The notes below the pieces were generated by a model, which was given only the letters and a program-made list of their open reading frames with translations, did no database searches and was not told where the DNA came from. Position numbers and translations under genes: made by a program. Shown in pieces: positions 16,368 through 23,769 of a DNA stretch of 40,674 nucleotides (position 1 is the stretch's first letter; every line of letters begins with the position of its first letter). This stretch comes from an uncultured Actinomycetes bacterium (GTDB lineage: Bacteria; Actinomycetota; Actinomycetes; Nanopelagicales; Nanopelagicaceae), in NCBI GenBank assembly GCA_903838035.1, contig CAILWW010000082.1:1-40674 (forward strand), given 5' to 3'.

Positions 16368-18195
16368 ACTTTCTACTCAAGTTATACGTCACCGCAAAAG
16401 TGTCAGTTAAATCCGAATAGACCTTATTGCCCTTGGATATGACTTTGAAATTAATCTTGCCGGGCTTGCTGCTCAGATAGTTGGCAGTGAGGACTTCATA
16501 GTATTTATTGGCCGAATCCGTGCAGGTGGCGCTATCTAACTTGGCTTGGACTTTTGAAAGGGCGATCCACTTACTTCCGGATTGGTAATACAAAGTTCCG
16601 GTTGGTAACGAGATGCAGACTGCGTATGTGAACTTTGGATACGGCTGGCAATTGGGCTCCCACCCAGGCTTTGAGATACAGACCTGCGCGCTGACTTTCG
16701 GGGCTGCATATGCACTAGTCAAAGTGAGCGGGGTTGAGGTAACACTCTCCCCTAGCGCCGTGGTGAATTGAAGTGCAAATTTATGGGTGCCGATAGTTGC
16801 GGGTTGGTAGGAGAACTTCGCAGTTGTGTTATTTGTCAGCACCAAATCTGAGTAACCCAGGCTGGATACGCTGGTTCCATTATCCAAAAGCTGCGCGCTC
16901 GTAAGGCGAGATGATGTGCGCGGAATCATGAATGAGATATTTGCAGTGGGCATCGAACTATCTGTCTTTGGAATGACGACTGATCTGAAATCTGCATCCG
17001 AAAAATTAGCTAATTGATCGTCTTGCGCCCAAGATGCTTTCATGGAACTTGAGTCAAAGGTCAGAGCTATCGATGGCGCCGGACGAGAAATATGAATAGT
17101 GGCACCAGTTGTCGGATCCGATTTTCCGACCGTCACAACTGAACCATCAAAGAGCGTGAGGCTGGCTCCTTGATCAAATCCTTGCCTGCCTTCGAGGGAA
17201 TTAACGATCAATATACTCATCTTGGAGCTCCACGCCGCCGATGTTGTCGCCCCTAAATCGATATAGCCAGAGAATGTGTATTTAGGCGCGGCAGAATTAA
17301 AGTCATTTCCATATCCAAATAACTGCCTAACCATCACACCATACGAGGGGATATTTGGGTAATACATATTCTGACCAGGTATCGGAATTTGGGTGGCCAT
17401 TAATTGGAGTTCATCACCAATTGCCGGACGGTATTCAATGGCATATCCATTTTGATTGTCGATTGGTATATAGAGCAGTTTCACTCCTGGTGTTGAGCCA
17501 TAAGTTGGCGACAGGGTTATATCGGTTGTCGTATCGGCATAGGCAATCGCGGAGGAATCCAAGACACCGAGTTGATCAAGTCGAAGTGAACTCAATCGAG
17601 CAATTGTGGCGCCGGGAATATTGCCGAGTAAATATTGACCCATAACATCGGAGTAGTCGCCGTATTCATTGGCCCGGCAAACTCCCGAAGCATCGCATTT
17701 ACCAGCGGCGGCGTGGGCAAGCCCAAGGTTATGACCAATTTCATGAGTGAGCACAGAGAATGAGGCGTTGAAGTCAGTATTAACTAATAAGTAATTCGAC
17801 CCCCAGGCCATTCCGGCGAACGGGAGTGTGACATCGGTGGGAATTACTCCGATGGTAATTACACCGGCATAGCCGGCACCGGCTGGAGTCTGCTTAACAA
17901 GTGCCACCATATCGGGAGTGGATTTGATTGGTTGGGTAGTTGAGATGGGTGGTAAGAGAGTGCGTAATTCGAAAGTTATTTGGCCATTGGTCATCTTTGA
18001 ATAACTGGAATTTAGCCGCGCAACCATATCCGCCACTTGGCTTTGATAAAGGTCAACATGTCCAATAGCGGTTGAGATAGCGATGAAATCCAGTTGATAC
18101 GCGCCATGTTTCGGTGGGGTATCTGCGACGGCATTTACTGGAGCAACCCCGAGAATAAGCAAGAGGCTAAGTACAACCATCCGTCGAATTCTCAT
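16366..18195 (-). CDS. Secreted metzincin metalloprotease, M11-like
   Basis: Exported zinc endopeptidase of 609 residues. A signal peptide is clear: MRIRRMVV, a hydrophobic core and a likely cut near ANAVA-D (residues 21-25). The metzincin zinc site HEIGHNLGLAH is at 151-161 (His151, Glu152, His155, His161), with a Met-turn candidate at Met185 in YSDVMGQ. This pattern is typical of gametolysin (M11)-like enzymes. Cys167 and Cys173 may form a disulphide. The C-terminal half (about 370-609) looks like beta-rich Ig-like domains with paired cysteines and carries no anchor. The start is only two bases after the thiL stop (TAG-TT-ATG). Its place between thiL and rpmB is often occupied by ung or a DAK2 gene in other Actinobacteria, so this gene is accessory. 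The substrate is unknown. Confidence 0.85.
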   Translation of the reverse strand: MRIRRMVVLSLLLILGVAPVNAVADTPPKHGAYQLDFIAISTAIGHVDLYQSQVADMVARLNSSYSKMTNGQITFELRTLLPPISTTQPIKSTPDMVALVKQTPAGAGYAGVITIGVIPTDVTLPFAGMAWGSNYLLVNTDFNASFSVLTHEIGHNLGLAHAAAGKCDASGVCRANEYGDYSDVMGQYLLGNIPGATIARLSSLRLDQLGVLDSSAIAYADTTTDITLSPTYGSTPGVKLLYIPIDNQNGYAIEYRPAIGDELQLMATQIPIPGQNMYYPNIPSYGVMVRQLFGYGNDFNSAAPKYTFSGYIDLGATTSAAWSSKMSILIVNSLEGRQGFDQGASLTLFDGSVVTVGKSDPTTGATIHISRPAPSIALTFDSSSMKASWAQDDQLANFSDADFRSVVIPKTDSSMPTANISFMIPRTSSRLTSAQLLDNGTSVSSLGYSDLVLTNNTTAKFSYQPATIGTHKFALQFTTALGESVTSTPLTLTSAYAAPKVSAQVCISKPGWEPNCQPYPKFTYAVCISLPTGTLYYQSGSKWIALSKVQAKLDSATCTDSANKYYEVLTANYLSSKPGKINFKVISKGNKVYSDLTDTFAVTYNLSRK

Positions 18196-18197
18196 AA

Positions 18198-19130
18198 CTA
18201 ATTAAAGTGCGTCCATCCAGTTTTGTTATTAGCCGAAACACCTAACACCTCAACGCCATTTCCTGGCAAAATTTCTCCGATCACAAATGCGCCATCGGGG
18301 TTCACCTTCGACGTTGTTGCGAGGAATTCGTGATCTTCTCCCCCAGTTAAAATCCATTCCCAGACATCGATACCCAATCGCGAAGCAGCCGCTGCCAACT
18401 CGGAAAAGTGTGGTGCTGCTTTCAAAGATTCCGAATCAATTTCGATTCGCACTCCAGATGCCGCTGCCAGATGATGTGCTTCGGAGAGCAAGCCATCGCT
18501 GGTATCAATCATTGAGCTAACACCAGCTTGCGCCATCGATGCAGCAACTTGGTAGCTAACGATTGGTTTTTTATGTTGCGCGACAAAATCATTTTCTACT
18601 GACTTTTCTAAAGCTGCTAAACCGGCTGCAGAACGTCCGGTCAGACCAGAGAGAATCAACTTCTCTCCTGCCTTCGCTCCGGCGCGAGTGATAGGTGTTG
18701 CGCCTTCCGGAAGGTAGCCAAGGGCAGTTATGGAGATGGTGAGTACTGGCGAGGACGAGAGATCTCCACCAACTACTGCAGCGCCAACGAGTTGCGCTTC
18801 ACTCTTAATTCCAATTGATAGCTCTGCCAGCTCATCACTGGTGAATCCGCGTGGCAGGCCAGCTGTCACAACGAGATACTTAGGCACTGCTCCCATGGCG
18901 AAGATATCTGCCAGATTGGCGGCAGCAATTTTGGCTCCGATTTCGCCCAGCGTGGACCACTCACGTTTGAAGTGGACTCCCTCGACCGCCATATCTGCAC
19001 AAATCACGGGCAATCCATTGCCAGCGGGAAGAACCGCGCCATCGTCGCCAATACCAACGGGAAGTTCGTTAGGCGTCGCAAAGATCTTGGCGAGGGCAGA
19101 AATCATCTCTTGCTCTGAATAATTATTCAT
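18198..19130 (-). CDS. thiL: Thiamine-monophosphate kinase
   Basis: Phosphorylates thiamine monophosphate to the active cofactor thiamine diphosphate. About 310 residues from ATG 19130 (M-N-N-Y-S-E-Q-E-M), chosen because it follows a GGAGG ribosome-binding site; an upstream in-frame ATG would run through the divergent promoter region. Motifs are GIGDDGAVLP (Mg-ATP binding), DMAVEGVHF, GGDLSSSP, DTSDGL and TGGEDHE, in order. The Shine-Dalgarno is partly contained in a small hairpin (19141-19154). The secreted protease gene follows with a two-base gap. Confidence 0.95.
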   Translation of the reverse strand: MNNYSEQEMISALAKIFATPNELPVGIGDDGAVLPAGNGLPVICADMAVEGVHFKREWSTLGEIGAKIAAANLADIFAMGAVPKYLVVTAGLPRGFTSDELAELSIGIKSEAQLVGAAVVGGDLSSSPVLTISITALGYLPEGATPITRAGAKAGEKLILSGLTGRSAAGLAALEKSVENDFVAQHKKPIVSYQVAASMAQAGVSSMIDTSDGLLSEAHHLAAASGVRIEIDSESLKAAPHFSELAAAASRLGIDVWEWILTGGEDHEFLATTSKVNPDGAFVIGEILPGNGVEVLGVSANNKTGWTHFN

Positions 19131-19140
19131 TTTCTCAGCC

Positions 19141-19154
19141 CTCCCCTCAGGGAG
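19141..19154. repeat. Hairpin covering the thiL ribosome-binding site
   Basis: CTCCC-CTCA-GGGAG, five perfect pairs with a 4-base loop. On the minus strand the GGGAG-rich arm overlaps the thiL Shine-Dalgarno and could slow its translation. It is too small for a TPP riboswitch. Confidence 0.35.
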
Positions 19155-19188
19155 TAGCCTACGGTTATTACGTCCAAAGGAGAGATTC

Positions 19189-19425
19189 ATGTCAGTACAG
19201 GTATACATCCTCATTCAGACCGAAGTTGGCAAGGCCTCTAGCGTTGCCAAGGCCGTCGCAGCCATTCCGGGCGTCACTCTTGCTGAAGGCGTCACCGGTC
19301 CTTACGACGTCATCATGCGCGCCGAATCCCCTTCAATGGAGGAGCTAGGTCGTGGAGTGCTTTCTAAGGTCCAGGCAGTTCCTGGGATTACTCGCACACT
19401 AACCTGCCCAGTAACTACTTACTAA
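19189..19425 (+). CDS. Stand-alone Lrp/AsnC ligand-binding (RAM) domain protein
   Basis: A 78-residue protein consisting only of the RAM/AsnC_trans_reg domain: V-Q-V-Y-I-L-I-Q-T-E-V-G with the internal GVTGPYDVIMRAE motif and C-terminal GITRTLTCPVT. The helix-turn-helix half of Lrp/AsnC regulators is absent, so it cannot bind DNA by itself. Such single-domain proteins (SraA/DM1 type) bind small ligands such as amino acids in oligomeric rings. It starts at ATG 19189 after AAAGGAGAG. It lies divergent from thiL and convergent with ddl, a neighbourhood also seen in Streptomyces. The ligand is unknown. Confidence 0.88.
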   Translation: MSVQVYILIQTEVGKASSVAKAVAAIPGVTLAEGVTGPYDVIMRAESPSMEELGRGVLSKVQAVPGITRTLTCPVTTY

Positions 19426-19431
19426 GAGATT

Positions 19432-20499
19432 TTATCGAGTCACGCTCATCGATCGGGTGAGCGCTGACTCAAGTAAAACCGTAATCAATTCCCGATAGCT
19501 CTTGCCCGCGGCTTGCCACAATTTTGGATAGACCGATGTGGATGTAAACCCTGGCATGGTATTTATTTCATTTAAAATGATTTCACCGTTTTCACTATAA
19601 AAGAAATCCACCCGAGCAAGTCCTTCACAACCCAGCGCATCGAAGGCTTTAATTGCTGCTGCTCGTACCTTTTCCGATATTTGCTCAGAGATATCAGCGG
19701 GAATCTGCACCTCTGTGGAGTTATCCAGGTATTTGGCGTTGAAATCGTAAAACTCATGATCGCCGAGGATTTTTATCTCGCCAACGCCTGAAGCTGATGT
19801 CAGACCGCGCTCTTGCAAGACTGCGCATTCAATCTCGCGACCAACAATCGCCTTTTCTATCATGACCTTAGTATCAAAATTAAAGGCCTCTTCAACGGCG
19901 GAGTTAAGTGAGTCGAGCGATTTTACTTTTGTAGTTCCGCGGCTAGAACCGCCGCGCGCTGGTTTTACAAATACTGGAAGTCCGAGTTGTTGGACTTGCC
20001 CACGAATATTATTGGCCGAGTTGGGCCATTGCCTTTGATGAATATCAATTCCGTCTGCAACCTTTAAGCCTTGGGCGCGGAAAATTGCCTTTGCAAAAGA
20101 TTTATCCATCGCCGTAGCGCTGGCGAGTACGCCTGAACCTACATATCTATATCCCGCCATTTCGCAGGCACCTTGAAAAGTTCCATCTTCGCCATATGGA
20201 CCGTGCAGAACCGGAAAAATGACATCGATATTGAGTGGGCCGACGGCACTGGCGAAACCGTTGAGATCTGCCGAAAGCAGCGCAGCGCCTTCGGGAATCT
20301 GCGGCAATTCGCCATCGGTAATAGTGAGTTGGATATCTGGGTCGGGCAAAACCCACTTGCCTGATTTGGTGATGCCTATCAATACGGGTTCAAATTTATC
20401 TCGATCTATTGCGGTAAGAACGCCACCGGCTGAAATACATGAGATTTCATGTTCACTGCTCTGGCCGCCGGCAACAATCGCAACCCGAATCTTGGACAT
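19432..20499 (-). CDS. ddl: D-alanine--D-alanine ligase
   Basis: ATP-grasp enzyme that joins two D-alanines for peptidoglycan. The 355-residue protein shows AGGQSSEHEIS at the N-terminus, HGPYGEDGTFQG, KPARGGSSRGTTKV, the omega-loop segment YDFNAKY and the C-terminal metal-binding EINTMPGFTSTSVYP. The Lys-Tyr pair of the omega loop is the form associated with D-Ala-D-Ala rather than D-Ala-D-lactate ligases. The ATG shares one base with the gpsA stop (TAATG), so the two are translated together. It ends six bases from the stop of the convergent RAM-domain gene. Confidence 0.96.
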   Translation of the reverse strand: MSKIRVAIVAGGQSSEHEISCISAGGVLTAIDRDKFEPVLIGITKSGKWVLPDPDIQLTITDGELPQIPEGAALLSADLNGFASAVGPLNIDVIFPVLHGPYGEDGTFQGACEMAGYRYVGSGVLASATAMDKSFAKAIFRAQGLKVADGIDIHQRQWPNSANNIRGQVQQLGLPVFVKPARGGSSRGTTKVKSLDSLNSAVEEAFNFDTKVMIEKAIVGREIECAVLQERGLTSASGVGEIKILGDHEFYDFNAKYLDNSTEVQIPADISEQISEKVRAAAIKAFDALGCEGLARVDFFYSENGEIILNEINTMPGFTSTSVYPKLWQAAGKSYRELITVLLESALTRSMSVTR

Positions 20500-21509
20500 T
20501 AGGAGAACATCTCTGCCCGCAGGCTGACTGTCATCAAACGATCCATGGCAGCCGATGGCGAGCAGGTCCCGGCAATTACATCAGAGACAACTTCAATGAT
20601 GGGCACTTCCACTCCCACTCGGTGGGCCAACTCAAGAATGGCACGGGACGAGGCAACGCCTTCTACCGTTTTGGCTACTTCTCGGCGAGCGGTATCCATC
20701 GATCCTGATCGACCAAGGACTTCACCGAAAGTTCTATTGCGAGAGAGCGAGGAGCCACAACTTGCTACCAGATCGCCCATTCCGGCGAGACCGAGGAAAG
20801 TTAATGGGTTTGCGCCATATGCATTTCCAAAGCGAGCAACTTCGGAGAGTCCACGAGTGATAATCATGGCTTGTGTGTTTTCACCCAACTCCAAACCAAT
20901 CGCCATTCCCACAGCGATACCAATCACGCTCTTCGCGGCGCCTGCTAATTCACATCCAACAAGATCATCCGATGGATAGACCCGGAAGTACGGAGTAGTA
21001 AATAGTTCCACCATCAAAGTAGAGATTGCTGGCGATGGCGATGCGGCTACTGCGCCTGCAGGTTGTCGAAGCGAGAGTTCGCCGGCCAAGTTCGGACCAG
21101 TGATCAATCCAAGCTGTGAACTTGATATTCCCAAAACCTCTTCCACGACCTCAGTCATTCGCAAATGTGAGTGAGCTTCAATTCCTTTAAGCGAGGAGAT
21201 GACCGGGAGATTTCGCGGAAAGTTCTCCTTCCAATCTTCCAAATTTTCACGCAGTGATTGCGCCGGAATTGCCAGAACTATTGATGAGCCAAATCCGAAA
21301 GCCTCATTGATATCGGTAGTCGCGCGCAGGCCAGCAGGCAAGGTAACGCCTGGAATAAATTTGGTATTGAGGTGAGAGGTATTTATCTCTGCAACAACTT
21401 CCGGATTTCGTCCCCAGACCAAGACCTCATGGCCGGCATCGCAGAGGACCATAGCCATGGTGGTTCCCCAGGCTCCAGCACCAAGCACGGTCACGCGATG
21501 TGTCGTCAT
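20499..21509 (-). CDS. gpsA: Glycerol-3-phosphate dehydrogenase [NAD(P)+]
   Basis: Makes sn-glycerol-3-phosphate from dihydroxyacetone phosphate for phospholipid synthesis. The 336 residues include the Rossmann motif GAGAWGT (11-17), SSLKGIE, GPNLAGELS and the catalytic-lysine segment ELAGAAKSVIGIAVG. The normal size and the absence of frameshifts support a working enzyme. It sits between plsC (15-base gap) and ddl (one-base overlap), which places two steps of phospholipid head synthesis next to each other. No clear Shine-Dalgarno precedes the ATG. Confidence 0.96.
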   Translation of the reverse strand: MTTHRVTVLGAGAWGTTMAMVLCDAGHEVLVWGRNPEVVAEINTSHLNTKFIPGVTLPAGLRATTDINEAFGFGSSIVLAIPAQSLRENLEDWKENFPRNLPVISSLKGIEAHSHLRMTEVVEEVLGISSSQLGLITGPNLAGELSLRQPAGAVAASPSPAISTLMVELFTTPYFRVYPSDDLVGCELAGAAKSVIGIAVGMAIGLELGENTQAMIITRGLSEVARFGNAYGANPLTFLGLAGMGDLVASCGSSLSRNRTFGEVLGRSGSMDTARREVAKTVEGVASSRAILELAHRVGVEVPIIEVVSDVIAGTCSPSAAMDRLMTVSLRAEMFS

Positions 21510-21524
21510 AAGTGGAAAGCGCCT

Positions 21525-22313
21525 CTACTTCTTTTTGCTCTTGGTGAAGTTACCGGTACGCGGTAGCTCTGAATGGTGCGGGTCAAATTTTACGGCAGGC
21601 GCAGATTCTCCCCTAATCTCCTCCAAAAGCTTGGTAATTGCATCCATCACATAGGCGGTTGCCTCCACAAGCGCGGCCGGGTCGCTCTCTTTTCCATACC
21701 AAGGCGAGAGATCGAGTGGCTTTCCAGCAATAATCGTGATTTTGGTCCGCTTCCAAAGTACAACTTTCTTGCTATATCTCGGAAGTAGATTTTGATCTCC
21801 CCATTGCGCAAAGGGAATGACCGGAGTTCTGGTGGTGATGGCTAGCCGGGCAATTCCGGTCTTTGCAACCATAGGCCAAAGGTTCTCATCTCGAGTCAAG
21901 GTCCCCTCTGGATATACACCAAGACAGTGTCCCGCTTTCAAAAGTGCTTGCGCATGAACAAGTGCCTTGGCTGCATCTTCGCTCTCACGGTAGACCGGAA
22001 CTTGGCCGGAACCAGAAATGATTTTTCCGATGATCGGAATTCGAAAGACCGACTCTTTCCCAAGAAATCTTGGCGCGCGGCCGGCCTTAAATAGGTAATG
22101 CGCCCAGACAAGTGCATCGACATAGGAGAGGTGGTTGCAAGCAACAATTACTGGGCCGCTCTTTGGCAGATTGTCCTGCCCGCGCCAATCTCGTTTTGTG
22201 AGGAGATTGAGAATGGGAATTAAAACCCAGGAAGCAAAACGAAAATAGTTATTAGTGCCAAGCGGCTTACCTGTTGGAGGTGCGTAAAACGGAATGTCAG
22301 CGCTGCCACTCAT
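21525..22313 (-). CDS. plsC: 1-acyl-sn-glycerol-3-phosphate acyltransferase
   Basis: Membrane-associated lysophosphatidate acyltransferase family protein, 262 residues from ATG 22313. The acyltransferase blocks are NHLSYVD (NHx4D catalytic motif), FLGKES, VPVYRES, GVYPEGT and a TPVIPFAQWG block. One hydrophobic segment lies near residues 25-40, and the C-terminus is basic (KSKKK). The start codon is preceded by TATCCT-N6-ATG with no Shine-Dalgarno, so a leaderless message is likely. It leads plsC-gpsA-ddl. Confidence 0.93.
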   Translation of the reverse strand: MSGSADIPFYAPPTGKPLGTNNYFRFASWVLIPILNLLTKRDWRGQDNLPKSGPVIVACNHLSYVDALVWAHYLFKAGRAPRFLGKESVFRIPIIGKIISGSGQVPVYRESEDAAKALVHAQALLKAGHCLGVYPEGTLTRDENLWPMVAKTGIARLAITTRTPVIPFAQWGDQNLLPRYSKKVVLWKRTKITIIAGKPLDLSPWYGKESDPAALVEATAYVMDAITKLLEEIRGESAPAVKFDPHHSELPRTGNFTKSKKK

Positions 22314-22319
22314 ATGCAA

Positions 22320-22325
22320 AGGATA
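22320..22325 (-). promoter_or_regulatory. Candidate -10 box for leaderless plsC
   Basis: TATCCT, then TTGCAT, then the plsC ATG on the minus strand. The gene upstream (hup) ends in a strong terminator only 30 bases away, so plsC needs its own promoter and this is the only -10-like element in the gap. Confidence 0.6.
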
Positions 22326-22351
22326 CGACTTTCAGAGCGAAAAACGGGCAA

Positions 22352-22383
22352 TAGAAAAGGGAGACCATCGCTGGTCTCCCTTT
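22352..22383 (-). terminator. Intrinsic terminator of hup
   Basis: A perfect 12-bp stem (AAAGGGAGACCA / TGGTCTCCCTTT) with a 4-base loop at 22356-22383, followed on the minus strand by TTTT-CTATT. It lies 15 bases after the hup stop codon and isolates hup from plsC. Because the arms carry A and T runs on both sides it may work in both directions. Confidence 0.92.
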
Positions 22384-22398
22384 CTAAGCGTAAAGAAA

Positions 22399-22863
22399 CT
22401 AGCGCTTCTTAGCAGCCTTCTTAACGACCTTCTTCACTGCCTTCTTGGCTGCTGGCTTCTTAGCCGCTGCCTTCTTAACTGCCTTCTTGGCTGCTGGCTT
22501 CTTAGCCGCTGCCTTCTTTGCAGGAGCTGCCTTCTTAGCAACTGGAACTACCTTTACTGGTGGCTTTGGTGCTGCCTCAAGCTTACGTGCGCCTGAGATA
22601 ACTTCCTTGAGCGCCTTTGCAGGAAGGAAGCGAACCTTCTTGCTTGCCTTGATCTGAATGGTTTCGCCAGTGAATGGGTTGCGACCCTTACGTGCTGGAC
22701 GGTCAACCTTCTTGAACTTACCGAAATCATTGATCATTACATCTTCGCCCTTTGAAATGTTGCGAACGATGGTGTCGAAAACGATATCTACAGCGCGAGC
22801 TGCTTCCTTCTTGCTGTCGCCAAAGTGTGGAGCTAACAGCGCGATGAACTGGGCCTTGTTCAT
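22399..22863 (-). CDS. hup: Histone-like DNA-binding protein HU with Lys/Ala tail (HupB type)
   Basis: Nucleoid protein that bends and compacts DNA. Residues 1-90 are the HU fold: M-N-K-A-Q-F-I, the FGKFKKVDRPARKGRNPFTGE arm with its RNP tip, and KKVRFLPAKALK. From about residue 95 to 154 the chain is a low-complexity Lys/Ala/Pro tail resembling actinobacterial HupB or histone H1. Part of the tail is encoded by a 42-bp direct repeat. It starts at ATG 22863 after a GGGGA ribosome-binding site and has its own terminator, so it is monocistronic. The upstream gap contains palindromes that overlap the likely promoter. Confidence 0.96.
   Translation of the reverse strand: MNKAQFIALLAPHFGDSKKEAARAVDIVFDTIVRNISKGEDVMINDFGKFKKVDRPARKGRNPFTGETIQIKASKKVRFLPAKALKEVISGARKLEAAPKPPVKVVPVAKKAAPAKKAAAKKPAAKKAVKKAAAKKPAAKKAVKKVVKKAAKKR
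22436..22519 (-). repeat. Two 42-bp tandem repeats in the HU tail
   Basis: The 42-base unit at 22436-22477 is repeated almost exactly at 22478-22519. Each unit encodes 14 residues built on KKPAA, KKAVKK and AAA. In-frame units of this kind can vary in copy number between strains by slippage. Confidence 0.85.
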
Positions 22864-22875
22864 TAAATCCCCTTA

Positions 22876-22887
22876 TTTACGCGTAAA
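22876..22887. promoter_or_regulatory. Perfect 12-base palindrome TTTACGCGTAAA
   Basis: Self-complementary site 13 bases upstream of the hup ATG, between the candidate promoter and the ribosome-binding site. A close copy (TTTACGCATAAA) lies at 23004-23015. It looks like a binding site for a dimeric regulator; the regulator is not known. Confidence 0.45.
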
Positions 22888-22888
22888 A

Positions 22889-22906
22889 GTTAAGCATTTG
22901 CTTAAC
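22889..22906. promoter_or_regulatory. Inverted repeat GTTAAGCA-N2-TGCTTAAC upstream of hup
   Basis: Eight perfect base pairs separated by two bases. On the minus strand its inner end overlaps TAACTT (22887-22892), the best -10-like hexamer for hup, so a protein bound here would cover the promoter. It is one base away from the 12-base palindrome. Confidence 0.45.
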
Positions 22907-23001
22907 GTGATAGGAAATCTACGCAGTCGAAAGAGTTAGGGGTGATATCTAACGCGGCGTGTCGAAAAATATTAATTCATCAGAACTCTCAAAATATTCA
23001 C

Positions 23002-23017
23002 TTTTTACGCATAAAAA
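23002..23017. promoter_or_regulatory. Imperfect palindrome TTTTTACGCATAAAAA
   Basis: Seven of eight pairs match. The core TTTACGCATAAA differs by one base from the perfect palindrome at 22876-22887, 128 bases away. It lies in the AT-rich middle of the divergent hup / hydrolase gap and could be a second site for the same factor. Confidence 0.35.
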
Positions 23018-23085
23018 ACTCTAAATCATGGATTGAGACTTTCAAACTGAACTCTGAAAGTAGCGGAAAATAACTGCTTTTCTCC

Positions 23086-23091
23086 TATCCT
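23086..23091 (+). promoter_or_regulatory. Candidate -10 box for leaderless hydrolase gene
   Basis: TATCCT, then TAAGCA, then ATG at 23098. No Shine-Dalgarno precedes the start. The gene is alone on the plus strand and must have its own promoter, which supports this assignment. Confidence 0.6.
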
Positions 23092-23097
23092 TAAGCA

Positions 23098-23769
23098 ATG
23101 AAACCGACTCTCCTTCTTGTACATGGCGCCTGGCATAACGCTGCAGGTTTTGATTCACTTCGCAATGAATTGGAGAATTTAGGTATCCCCTCCCAGGCAA
23201 TCTCGCTCAAGAGCGCTGGTGATGAAGGAGATATGTATGCCGATGCAGCGATAGTTCGAGCCGCTATCGCAGAGCAGTCGGGTGACTGTTTCGTACTAGG
23301 TCACTCTTATGGTGGATTGGCGATTACTGAGGGAGTCGCCGACAGCACAAATGTTAAAGGCCTGATTTATCTCACCGCTTTTATGCTCGATGAAGGTGAG
23401 ACCCTTTATGCAGCCTGTGGAAGTGTCGATCCGGATTGGTGGGTTCGAAACGATGAGAACACGCTGCTGACGACCAAGAATCCAGCCGATGTCTTCTACA
23501 ACACCTGCTCCCCCGAAATCGCCGAAAGCGCAGTGGCGCAACTTCGCACCCAAAGCATCTCTTCGTTCACTCAACCAATCACGCAGGTTGCTTGGAAAAC
23601 TATTCCATCGACTTACATTATTTGTGAAAAGGATCAAGCCATTCCACTCTTTGCCCAAGAAGGTATGAGTCAGCGCGCTTCACAGGTGCTTCGAATCGAT
23701 AGTGATCACTCACCATTTTTGAGCAAGCCGGCCGAACTTGCCGCCGCGCTTGCCAAAATTATGGAGTAA
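23098..23769 (+). CDS. Alpha/beta-hydrolase family protein
   Basis: Small esterase-like hydrolase of 223 residues without a signal peptide. The nucleophile elbow GHSYGG places Ser70, with probable catalytic partners Asp179 (CEKDQAIP) and His204 (DSDHSPF). The oxyanion segment LLVHGAWHNAAGF is at the N-terminus. The pattern resembles the salicylate-esterase / EstC-like group of hydrolases, but no substrate can be named. It is transcribed alone, divergent from hup, and its stop codon directly abuts the leuD stop. It interrupts the minus-strand hup-leuDC order of mycobacteria, so it is probably an accessory gene. Confidence 0.85.
   Translation: MKPTLLLVHGAWHNAAGFDSLRNELENLGIPSQAISLKSAGDEGDMYADAAIVRAAIAEQSGDCFVLGHSYGGLAITEGVADSTNVKGLIYLTAFMLDEGETLYAACGSVDPDWWVRNDENTLLTTKNPADVFYNTCSPEIAESAVAQLRTQSISSFTQPITQVAWKTIPSTYIICEKDQAIPLFAQEGMSQRASQVLRIDSDHSPFLSKPAELAAALAKIME

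Noticed and set aside
22864-23097. AT-rich hup upstream region as a replication origin or attachment site
   Set aside because: There are no DnaA-box cluster, integrase gene or direct repeats; the palindromes fit transcription control better.
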